A stretch of DNA of 64,000 bases, from assembly GCA_963700865.1 (NCBI GenBank), contig CAVOZC010000022.1, positions 1 to 64,000 of the forward strand. Reading direction: 5' to 3'. This stretch comes from CAVOGJ01 sp963700865 (GTDB taxonomy: Bacteria > Planctomycetota > Planctomycetia > Pirellulales > Pirellulaceae). A program made the translations under genes and the position numbers. Under the pieces are notes generated by a model. It was given only the letters and a program-made list of their open reading frames with translations, was not told the origin of the DNA and made no database searches. This document shows positions 56,501 to 64,000 of this stretch, piece by piece. Positions within the stretch are counted from its first letter, which is position 1. Each line of letters opens with the position of its first letter.

Positions 56501-57196
56501 AGCCGCCAGGCGTCACCGCGCAGGATCAAGGCGATCGAACACGATCCCGAGCAGCAGTGACAGAGACAGCAGACCGTAGAACGATACGCGACGACTGCGG
56601 TCCCTCGTGAACAGCATGACGACCGAGCCCACCCAGCCGGCAACGAGTCCAAGTCTGATCCCATTCCACAGCGCATCCCAACTCAACCAGGGCGTGCCTT
56701 GCAATCCGTCGCTATTGTGGCCCCCCAACACAATCAGCGTGGTCAGGACGATACCCGCGATGGTAACCGCCAGGCCACTCCACAGCCGAGCGCCGGAGGC
56801 CTGTGCCCGGAAGCGGGACAGATGGGCGGCCAATAAATTGGCGGTCAACCCGATGCCCAAGGTGAAGCCTCCTGGAAACGGAAACCAACCCGGAATGTGG
56901 TTGACCCACTCGGCTCCCGCAAAAAACGTGGCGGGAAAGAAGACCCGCAAGGGAACGATGGCGACAAAGCAGCGAAAGTAATCGCGCATCACCTCCCACA
57001 TGTTCATTTCCACCTGAGCCAACGTGCCGATGAGCACCAGGACGATCGAGCAGGCAAACAACGCCACCGTCAGCTTGAGCGAAGCCAGCTCCCGCAAAAT
57101 TCGGGTGAGCGTGGATAGGTCGCGACGCGCCTGGCCGACGTGGGCCCTGGAAAGGAGATGGGTCGTGTCTGGAATCGGCGTGCTCGAAGCGGACAT
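53533..57196 (-). CDS. ResB-CcsA fusion, cytochrome c maturation system II (three frameshifts)
   Basis: A single polypeptide of about 1,220 residues can be rebuilt from three breaks (about 56,530, 55,350 and 53,965). The N-terminal ResB part has LTVALFACSIVLVLIGTLAQ and VIHAGVALVMFNELLVG with a large periplasmic loop. The middle carries a periplasmic insert (KLPVVYGGRVKPLDTLARNS). The C-terminal CcsA part has VLDTQFWLATHVVCVTFGY and the haem-handling WWD domain in WGRFWGWDPKENGALMIVLW, with flanking His in HARWGG. System II attaches haem to apocytochromes on the outside of the membrane. In many bacteria ResB and CcsA are separate proteins; the fusion is known in some lineages. Confidence 0.85.
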
Positions 57197-57330
57197 GAAA
57201 TTCCCTGATACGTTGGTTCGTTGTCGATGCGCTTGGCCTGACTGGATCGGGGTGGCCCACACAGGCGTGCCCCAATTATCAAGGCAAGCGGCCTTGTCGT
57301 CCCGCGGCTGCTGCGACCATTATCGCCAGA

Positions 57331-58467
57331 TTATCGTGATTTGGGAAACTGAACGGAGCGGATGAATTCGTCAAAGTGCTCACGCTCCGCGGCAATCGTT
57401 GCCGACGGGCCCATCATCTTGAAAAACCAACCGGTATCCCCACGAATGGTGATGACCGCCAGGATGGCGGGCCCTGCCTCCTGCGGCAGCAATTCCACCC
57501 AGCTACCCTCCTCACCCGACACATCGACGGAACGTACACATGTTCCCAGCGATTCCTCGGAGACGGGTTCAAGCCCGACCTGGACTCTCCAGCGATTGAC
57601 GTTGGGGAGCAACGCCGAGCCAAGTTTACCCAAAGTAGTAACCGTAATCTCGACTTTCTCATCATCATCACCGGCTTCAAAAGCCAGCCGCCGCATGGGA
57701 CCGCTTTTTCCCGGCCGCCAGCCTTCCGGTTGCTGATACGTGAAACCGACCGACGCTGGCGACTCCGCCGGTCGGTTTGCCAAACCGGCGGCGGCGGTGG
57801 GCGCGGGCGCGGCTGCGGACGCGAAGGGGCCCATGGCCGGTGGGCCAGCGGACAGAGTCCCGTGCAATTCGACCAGCGAGGCCTGCCCTTCTTTCAGGCG
57901 GACCGTTTGCACCAGCTCGGCCAATTCATCCGCCGTCGCGGGCGGCAGCGACAGTTGACCACGCCAGCGATTCACATTGGGTAATAACTCCTGCGGCGCC
58001 GGCAGCGCAATGACCGACAGATCAAAACCTGCGGAGCCAACGTCGATCGTGGCGAAGCGCATGCCGGCTCCCGGTTCCTCCTTCCATCCCGCGGGCAGTT
58101 GCCAGCTCGGTTTCCCGTTCTGGAACGTCAGGCCCTCAAGGAACGCACGAAACTCAGTTTTCCGCTCCGTGGGCAAATCGCCCGCACCCAGCAGCTTGAA
58201 ATACCATACCTGCGGGCCATCATCCACGAGTGCGACCAGCATGGTCGCGGGGCCCGCGGCGGACACGGCGGTTCGCGGACTGCTCCCGTCGGCGACCATC
58301 GGCCCTGAGAAGGCGGGCGAGGTAGGGGACTCTTTCGGGACGCGGTACTCAACCACAGGCTCTTCCCGCCGGCAGCCCGTACCTATCAGCAGGGCAGCCA
58401 ATATCAGGCAGCCAACCAAGCGAAACGCGGGCGGACGATGGGCGTGCCGTGGGGGAATACAATGCAT
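57331..58467 (-). CDS. Lipoprotein with duplicated domain, upstream of ResB-CcsA
   Basis: From ATG 58,467 the signal ends in the lipobox LIGTGC. The 378-residue protein has two related halves. Each contains a W-rich start (PSWQLPAGWKEEPG / FTYQQPEGWRPGKSG), the segment LLPNVNRWRGQLSLPPAT / LLPNVNRWRVQVGLEPVS, and a closing TMLVALVDDGPQVWYFKLLG / ILAVITIRGDTGWFFKMMG. The N-terminal half is permuted relative to the C-terminal half. It is probably an outer-surface accessory of cytochrome assembly, given its location 135 bases upstream on the same strand. No family name is known to me. Confidence 0.65.
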   Translation of the reverse strand: MHCIPPRHAHRPPAFRLVGCLILAALLIGTGCRREEPVVEYRVPKESPTSPAFSGPMVADGSSPRTAVSAAGPATMLVALVDDGPQVWYFKLLGAGDLPTERKTEFRAFLEGLTFQNGKPSWQLPAGWKEEPGAGMRFATIDVGSAGFDLSVIALPAPQELLPNVNRWRGQLSLPPATADELAELVQTVRLKEGQASLVELHGTLSAGPPAMGPFASAAAPAPTAAAGLANRPAESPASVGFTYQQPEGWRPGKSGPMRRLAFEAGDDDEKVEITVTTLGKLGSALLPNVNRWRVQVGLEPVSEESLGTCVRSVDVSGEEGSWVELLPQEAGPAILAVITIRGDTGWFFKMMGPSATIAAEREHFDEFIRSVQFPKSR

Positions 58468-58680
58468 GGAAGTTGCCGGTCTGAGACATCATGGCTCGCC
58501 GCCGCGTCGCCGACGCAAGTCAGGCTTGGCGGTCGCTGAGATATTGTAGGCATTTGCCTTGGGGACCGCAGCCCGCGAAGGACTGCGGCTTATGGTCGCA
58601 CGTCCGCTGGCCGCAGTTTCGGCTCGGCCCGAGGGTCGTCGGCGGGGCTCAAGATGACGGGCTGGAAGCCCATCCCACGT

Positions 58681-59879
58681 TTAGGCGACACGCCGCGTCG
58701 CCGGAGAGGGTCCCGCGCGTCGCAAGCCGGCTCGGGCGAGCCCCAGGTCGTATTCGCGGAGCGTGGCGGCCCACAGATCGGCCGGACGAAAATCACTGAG
58801 GACGCGGCGGCGACCCGCGTCACCATGTCGTTTCGCAAGTGACGGATCGGCCAGATAGCGATCGATGGCGGCGGCCAGCTCGAGGGGTTGCCCGGCTGCG
58901 ACCAGGATACCCGTCTGGCCATTCACGACGGCATCGACACATCCCGTCACTTCGGTGGCCACGATGGGCAGCCGCATGGCGGATGCCTCGAGCAGCACGT
59001 AGGGCAGCCCTTCGCGATACGTCGGCAGACAAAGGAGATCCATGGCCTGAAACAGCCGAGGCGTGTCAGGGTCGTAGTCCAGTCGGCACACCCGAGGGTC
59101 ACGGTCAAGCGTCTGACGTGTTGACGGGTCCACTGGATCTTGAGGCTCGTAATCACCCACGAGTAACAAGTGGACATCCTCGCGCTGCTGTCGCACGACA
59201 CTCCAGGCTCGTGCCAGGTCCTCAATACCTTTGTCCTTCACGAGCCGACCGACAAAACCGATGACGGTGGCCTGCTCGGGCAGCCCCAGCCGTTGCCGAG
59301 TGGCGATTCGTTCACTCGCGGTCAGTCGATCCGGATAAAAACGGCCAGCGGCATCCATGCCGTTGATGCTGCCTCGCAACAGGACCTTGATGCGGTCCGC
59401 CCGTACCATGCGGCTGGCGATGGCTTCGTCGCGAGCGGACGGACTGACACACAGGACTTGCGTTGCCAATGAACAGGCGACGCGCTCGCAGCGGATAACA
59501 AGCTGCCGTTTCCAGCCCTTCAGCGTGGCGAATCGCAGGCCATGCACGTGGTATATCCGGACGGGAACGCCGGCGAGAAACGCGGCCAGCATGCCCAGCA
59601 AGCCGGCCTTGGGAGTGTGTGCATGCACGATCGTCGGTTGTTCGCGACAAAACAAGCGCCATAGCCGAAACGTCGCCACCAGATCACGGAGTGGACTGAG
59701 CACCGCTGCATGGTGATCGGATGATGCACGATCGGTTCACGCGACAAGAAATAGTCCAGCTTGTCGTCCACGGAAGAAATCGCATGCACGTCGAGTCCGG
59801 CATTTCGCATATAGCTGATTTGACCGATGAGAAAATGCAACGTGTGGGGCACGGTCGTGATGTGCATCAATTTCAGCAT
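58681..59879 (-). CDS. GT4 glycosyltransferase (frameshifted near N-terminus)
   Basis: The protein is about 399 residues from ATG 59,879 (MLKLMHITTVPHTLHFLIGQ), with one break near 59,705. The landmarks are VHAHTPKAGLLGMLAAFLAG and YHVHGLRF in the acceptor domain, VIGFVGRLVKDKGIEDL at the start of the donor domain, and CLPTYREGLPYVLLEASAM with the E-x7-E element. It resembles capsular/exopolysaccharide transferases of the EpsD/CapM type. It is the last gene of the polysaccharide cluster reading leftward. Confidence 0.85.
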
Positions 59880-59934
59880 GATAAGGGCTCTCCGCTGGGT
59901 ATTTTGTCACGGCCTTGTCGCCGGGCGTGGTATA

Positions 59935-61116
59935 TCAGGCCGCCAGTGGTGGGGCCTGTCGAGCGGTGGATGTCGCCTTTTGCAGTGTCGACTCGTAAAG
60001 CTCTGCCAGCGAGCGGGCGGAAGCAGCGGTGGAAAACTTTTCCGCCACTCGTTGCCAGGCAGCTTCCCGAAGACGATTTGCCAGCGTGGCGTCCTCGAGC
60101 ACCCGGGTCACCGATGCCGCCATGCCGTCTTCGTCCGTGACATCGTGCAACAGTCCGGTTTCGCCGGAAACAATGGCCTCATTGGTACCGGGAATGTCGG
60201 ACCCGATGAGCGGTAAACCACACGCACTCGCCTCCAGGGATACGACTGGCAGCCCCTCGTGAAACGAGGGAAACAGCATGGCATCGGAAGCTGTCATGAT
60301 CTGGGGCACGTCTTTGCGAAAACCGAGCAGCTGGACGCGCGAGGCCAGCTTCATTTCGGCGATTCGTGATTCGATCAGCCCGCGTTCGGCGCCGTCTCCC
60401 ACGAGCAGCAGTTGGGCGTGCGGAGCTCGGTGGGCCACCTGCCTGAATATCCGCAGCAACCCCTCATGGTTTTTTTGAGCGAAAAATCGGCCCACGTGGA
60501 GTACCAACTGCGCGTTGCTGGCAAGCCCCAGCGACTGGCGAAAAGCGGCGCGAACCGCCTCGCTCGCCCGCGCGTGCGACTCGACGCCGTAATACAACCG
60601 ACGGCAACGTGGATCGTGACGATTGTCGGGAAGGATGTTATCCAACACTGCCTGGGAACAACCGGTGATGCGAGCCGAGTGCCGCAGGGCGTAAGCGATG
60701 CTGACGCGTGCGTAGCCACCCCTGAATTGACGGGCGATCGGCAGACGCGTCCACGTCTGCGGGGCGAAATGGGTATTGTGAAAACTGCTGATGACCGGGA
60801 CCGCCGAACGCCGGGCGGCCCACACGGCTGGCCCACCCGTCACGTCGAGATGGTTGTGAACGAGGTCGTAGCCTCCTTCATGGAGCGCACGACGCAGGGA
60901 TGCGATAAATCCCACATGCGTCGGCCGAAGTGGAAAATGCATGACTTTCGCACCAGCGCAGATCGCGTCCGGCGCAAGCTTCCCGGTTCCCGCTCCCTTG
61001 CAGGCGATGTCCATGGCGATCTCATGACGAGGCAGTTGCCGCAGCATGCGTAACAGCCAGGTTTCGATGCCTCCAGGCTGCATCGAATTGATCAAGTGCA
61101 ACACGCGTATCATCAA
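59935..61116 (-). CDS. GT4 glycosyltransferase (exopolysaccharide type)
   Basis: The 393-residue intact protein begins MIRVLHLINSMQPGGIETWL, a GT4 start with the glycine loop. It continues with DLVHNHLDVTGGPAVWAAR, VLHVGRFFAQKNHEGLL (donor-domain start) and FPSFHEGLPVVSLEASACGL (E-x7-E), and ends in a helical tail. The donor is probably UDP- or GDP-sugar. It starts 3 bases from the sulfotransferase stop, so the cluster is transcribed as one unit from the flippase side. Confidence 0.9.
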   Translation of the reverse strand: MMIRVLHLINSMQPGGIETWLLRMLRQLPRHEIAMDIACKGAGTGKLAPDAICAGAKVMHFPLRPTHVGFIASLRRALHEGGYDLVHNHLDVTGGPAVWAARRSAVPVISSFHNTHFAPQTWTRLPIARQFRGGYARVSIAYALRHSARITGCSQAVLDNILPDNRHDPRCRRLYYGVESHARASEAVRAAFRQSLGLASNAQLVLHVGRFFAQKNHEGLLRIFRQVAHRAPHAQLLLVGDGAERGLIESRIAEMKLASRVQLLGFRKDVPQIMTASDAMLFPSFHEGLPVVSLEASACGLPLIGSDIPGTNEAIVSGETGLLHDVTDEDGMAASVTRVLEDATLANRLREAAWQRVAEKFSTAASARSLAELYESTLQKATSTARQAPPLAA

Positions 61117-61119
61117 TCG

Positions 61120-62076
61120 CTACCTCACCGTGGCGGGAACAAGCGGTTGCCGAGCCGCTGGGGGGGTGGTTTCGACTCGCAGCCAATGATCGAGATTTCT
61201 GCCCGTCAATGCCGACAACAGGTCCACATCTTCGCGGAAGTAATCTCGCAACTCGGACCGCAAGTGCTCGGGAAGGGGATCGGGGGCCTTGGGTACGGTC
61301 ATCCTGGCATAGATCCACCGCCCCACGCCTGTCTCCTTCCAGCCAAATCGCTGCTTCAATTGGGATTTGACGACGCTGAGTGGATAGGGAGGCTGAACCA
61401 CCAGCCTGGCGAGCCATTCCGATCGGTAGGTTTTGGCGGGATTGACGCGGGGAAATTCGACGCGTCCATCGTCCGACAAACCGAGAAACCGCACGACCTG
61501 GCGATAGATGACCGGCAGGTTCGCGCGAAAATCGTCGTAAAAAATCAGATGCACACGGTCGCGTTCCACCGTGGCAAACAGGCGTTCGAGTTGCTGGCCC
61601 AATCGGGCGACTTGGCCATACAGCAATTCCGAGGTGGACGGACACGTCGCCGGCACACCCACCCCTGCCGCTCGTTGCTCCTGCAATCGCCAGGCGGTTT
61701 CGAAGTCCCGCTCCGTTTCGCTGTATTGATAAACGAGCTGCCCGTGGAGCGAATAGACAAGGTCGATCGGGTTACGCAACATCACGATGTAGCGCGCCCG
61801 CTTAGCGAAGCGTTCGATACTGGGCACGGCCACGGCCGAATAAAGGTAACGACTGGAGGCTTCGCCAATCACGACGTGTTCGCGCGAGGCCCCGTCGAAC
61901 AATGACAAGTACTCCGCCTCGCTGGGAAATTGCCGCAGGCCGGCGAAATCGGTGCAAAAATAAAGTGGCTCTTTCACATGTGGCATAAACACCTGCGGGT
62001 GTCCGCGGAGGTAGGTGTAGAGCGAGGAAGTCCCGCACTTTGGTGCACCGATGAGAAAAACATTGGGTCGTAACAT
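61120..62076 (-). CDS. Polysaccharide sulfotransferase
   Basis: From ATG 62,076 (MLRPNVFLIGAPKCGTSSLY) the 318-residue protein has the 5'-phosphosulfate loop PKCGTSS and the 3'-phosphate-binding segment YIVMLRNPIDLVYSLHGQLV. KEPLYFCTDF after the P-loop is typical of glycan sulfotransferases. It transfers sulfate from PAPS to the growing polysaccharide. It is encoded between a flippase and a glycosyltransferase, which supports a sulfated exopolysaccharide. Confidence 0.88.
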   Translation of the reverse strand: MLRPNVFLIGAPKCGTSSLYTYLRGHPQVFMPHVKEPLYFCTDFAGLRQFPSEAEYLSLFDGASREHVVIGEASSRYLYSAVAVPSIERFAKRARYIVMLRNPIDLVYSLHGQLVYQYSETERDFETAWRLQEQRAAGVGVPATCPSTSELLYGQVARLGQQLERLFATVERDRVHLIFYDDFRANLPVIYRQVVRFLGLSDDGRVEFPRVNPAKTYRSEWLARLVVQPPYPLSVVKSQLKQRFGWKETGVGRWIYARMTVPKAPDPLPEHLRSELRDYFREDVDLLSALTGRNLDHWLRVETTPPAARQPLVPATVR

Positions 62077-62087
62077 GGCACATCCGA

Positions 62088-63479
62088 CTAATTCGGTTGG
62101 AGGGGAATCTCGGTCACCGGTGCGTCGTAAAGCGCGCCGCTGCGCTGCCGCGAACGTAGGTACCTGGGCCCACGGAGGGGCTCGGCACCAAAGGCCGCGG
62201 TCGGCGCCCAGCCGACAATTTTGAAGTACAGAGCCAGCGTAATGACGCCATGCGCAACCGCTTGAATCAGCATCGCCACCGCGGCTCCCCACAATCCATA
62301 ACGGGATACACAGAAAGATGTCAGCAGGATGAACGGAGGCAGCCCGACGGCATGCACGGTCAACAACAGCCAGAAGCGACGCATGGAGCGCAGTCCCACT
62401 TCGGTCGGACGCAAGGCGAAAGATATCGCTGTGGCAACGACCATGCAGGTGAGAACCTCCGGAGAAGTCGCGTATTCGGCCCCATACACATGACCCAGGA
62501 ACCATCGGCCAGCGATCACCGCCAGCACCACCGCTGCGGCTCCGCAAGCCGTTCCGAGCAGCACCAGACGGCCGACAACGCGTTGAAAGCCACCAAATTC
62601 TTGCGTCCGCAAGAACCTCGCCAGGCGTGGCATGGCCGATTGGTTTACGGCCCGCACAAACGTCTCGGCAGCCAGCAGTACGTAGGCCATCGCGGCGAAG
62701 ATGCCGAGCTCGGCCGGTCCGTAATGCCGCTCGACAAAGTAACGTGGGATATTCGCCTGCAATGCGAAGACGCCAGCCGCCAACCCGACGGGCAGCGAAT
62801 GAACGAAGAGCCGCCTGAGTTCTCCTGGCGCCCAGCGTGGCCAAAGCGACCCACCCGCGATATGCCGGCCAAACCAGATGGCTTGCGGTAGATCATACAA
62901 GACCAGGACCAGGGCCCAGGTCAACGCCAGCGTAACGCAGGCCCACAAGAGGCTGTTGGTCCAGGCGAAACCGCACCCCAAGGCCGCGACCGAGAGGGGT
63001 CCGCGCAGCAGCAATGAGCGTGAAACGAATTCCATGCGTTCCAGTTGCTGGTACCAGCCGTACAAAACATCGCTGATGGACTCGAACGCCTTCGCAATCG
63101 CTACCGCCAGGATCACCCCCAGCGTCGTCTGGTCATAACCACTAAAGCGAGCGACCAGGACGCAGGCGGCGACCGCTAACAGCATCCCGAGACAGCGAAA
63201 GGTCAGGCAGTCCCGCACGCTTACTTCTTCCTGTCCATTGGTGGCCTGCACCCATCGCAACTGCATCGTTGCCAGCATGATCACGGGCGCCGTCACCGCC
63301 AAGGCCAGGGCAAAGGTTCCCACGACTTCCGTACTACCGAGCCGCGCCAGCATGACGATCATTAACCATTGGCAGCCGGCGTAGACGGCATTGCCCACGA
63401 ACGTCCACGTGATATTCGCGCGCAGCGACGCCGGTTGACGGCGCGTGTCAAGTGATGGTGGACGGGGCGGGTTCGTCAT
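62088..63479 (-). CDS. Polysaccharide flippase (Wzx-like, MATE/MOP superfamily)
   Basis: The 463-residue protein has about 12-14 hydrophobic helices. The opening RANITWTFVGNAVYAGCQWLMIVMLARLGSTEVVGTFALA is the family N-terminus, with GIFAAMAYVLLAAETFVRAV and YGLWGAAVAMLIQAVAHGV in the later half. It would move lipid-linked oligosaccharide across the inner membrane. It starts 11 bases upstream of the sulfotransferase. Confidence 0.88.
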   Translation of the reverse strand: MTNPPRPPSLDTRRQPASLRANITWTFVGNAVYAGCQWLMIVMLARLGSTEVVGTFALALAVTAPVIMLATMQLRWVQATNGQEEVSVRDCLTFRCLGMLLAVAACVLVARFSGYDQTTLGVILAVAIAKAFESISDVLYGWYQQLERMEFVSRSLLLRGPLSVAALGCGFAWTNSLLWACVTLALTWALVLVLYDLPQAIWFGRHIAGGSLWPRWAPGELRRLFVHSLPVGLAAGVFALQANIPRYFVERHYGPAELGIFAAMAYVLLAAETFVRAVNQSAMPRLARFLRTQEFGGFQRVVGRLVLLGTACGAAAVVLAVIAGRWFLGHVYGAEYATSPEVLTCMVVATAISFALRPTEVGLRSMRRFWLLLTVHAVGLPPFILLTSFCVSRYGLWGAAVAMLIQAVAHGVITLALYFKIVGWAPTAAFGAEPLRGPRYLRSRQRSGALYDAPVTEIPLQPN

Positions 63480-63505
63480 GGCGATGGCACTCGATCTTGT
63501 GCTTC

Positions 63506-64000
63506 CTAGACGCGGGCTCGATGAATGACAGCAGTCGCCGTGGGAGACGCAGGGTGCGGGCTAGGGAAACGCCCCAAGGCCGGACGTGGCGCGAGCGGAG
63601 GTGACATCCGCGGATTCCCCGGCAACGCGCGGACGGCGAACCTGCGGTTCGCAATGGCCGCGGCCGGAAACACCGCGAGCGACACCAGGGCGGGAAAGGC
63701 CATCACGCGCTGGCGGGCCATCAAGCCCATGTTGTACATGTAGGTGAAATAGAAGGAGAGCGTCAGGACAACGACGAGCAGCGTGATCACGTAGGAGGTT
63801 CTCAGTAGATGTCTGCGATGCTGCAGGCGATACCAACCAAAGATCGATGTGGCCGTGATCAACCAGATTTCGGCACCGGCCGCAATTGTCGTGACGTCGG
63901 TCACCTCCCAGGGAAACGGCCTCAGGTTAATCAGTACGAATCCGCTCACCAAAGGAATCGGCGCTCCCCGTGCATACGTGATCGCTGAACCACCGGTCGA
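63506..64000 (-). CDS. Polytopic membrane protein of polysaccharide cluster (5' end beyond window)
   Basis: The frame is open from 63,506 to the window edge, about 164 residues. It shows several hydrophobic segments (TTIAAGAEIWLITATSIFGWY, SYVITLLVVVLTLSFYFTYM, RVMAFPALVSLAVFPAAAIA) and a basic Arg/Pro-rich cytoplasmic end. Its position directly before the flippase suggests an O-antigen ligase/polymerase or a glycosyltransferase with a membrane part; too little is present to decide. Confidence 0.55.
   Translation of the reverse strand, partial: STGGSAITYARGAPIPLVSGFVLINLRPFPWEVTDVTTIAAGAEIWLITATSIFGWYRLQHRRHLLRTSYVITLLVVVLTLSFYFTYMYNMGLMARQRVMAFPALVSLAVFPAAAIANRRFAVRALPGNPRMSPPLAPRPALGRFPSPHPASPTATAVIHRARV

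Overview
The window is two pieces of unrelated genomes joined near position 17,441. Positions 1 to about 17,440 come from an actinobacterium. The lineage marker is a WhiB-type [4Fe-4S] protein (4,619-4,880). It is accompanied by SelA/SelB, an NfeD protein, Mrp, ErpA, RidA, an ALDH7-type dehydrogenase and an M23 peptidase with a Thr/Pro-rich linker. From about 17,442 to 64,000 the DNA looks planctomycete (Pirellulales-like). It encodes five PEP-CTERM proteins, planctomycete dockerin-like cassettes, a DUF1080 protein, a DUF3311/SSS symporter pair, a Hanks-type kinase with a C-terminal helical region, several TPR proteins and a giant ResB-CcsA fusion. At the joint a DUF1028 gene read rightward and a pentapeptide-repeat gene read leftward are both cut at the same bases, which fits an assembly or amplification chimera better than gene transfer.

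A second suspicious joint lies at about 32,665-32,692. There a kinase and a secreted PPC-repeat protein meet head to head, each without its own 5' end. Across both halves about 30 apparent single-base frameshifts interrupt otherwise well conserved proteins, so most of the broken genes here probably reflect sequence errors. I list such genes as whole CDS and note the break.

Layout. 1-937, glycosyltransferase. 1,170-4,292, CNNM/CBS protein, response regulator, NfeD. 4,619-8,040, whiB and selB-selA. 8,077-13,067, FxsA-Nudix, MFS exporter, MBL hydrolase and M23 peptidase. 13,409-15,049, mrp and erpA, divergent. 15,162-17,446, ridA, ALDH, DUF1028. 17,442-19,034, molybdopterin oxidoreductase with pentapeptide tail and a membrane protein. 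19,296-23,848, chorismate-lyase-like protein, flavin-halogenase-like protein, DUF3311, SSS symporter and a His/Asp-rich lipoprotein. 23,963-30,291, sulfotransferase, GH16-like protein, PEP-CTERM proteins and an alkaline-phosphatase-superfamily/TPR protein. 30,927-34,455, kinase and PPC/dockerin protein. 34,550-43,056, TPR proteins, Ca2+/cation antiporter, pilin-like protein. 43,684-46,768, DUF1080, CBS protein and ispH. 46,905-52,132, a squalene-hopene-cyclase-like gene divergent from a PEP-CTERM gene, followed by a decayed tandem copy of the same divergent unit. 52,561-58,467, hydrolase, ResB-CcsA, lipoprotein. 58,681-64,000, a polysaccharide cluster (two glycosyltransferases, sulfotransferase, flippase, polytopic membrane protein).

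The best candidates for new biology are the UbiC-like/halogenase-like pair, which resembles bmp6/bmp5-type bromophenol chemistry; the tandem duplication of the cyclase/PEP-CTERM divergent unit with a conserved promoter and leader; two exact TGTGA-N6-TCACA operators inside a direct repeat upstream of a CBS-domain gene; and the cyclase homologue that lacks the catalytic DxDD motif.
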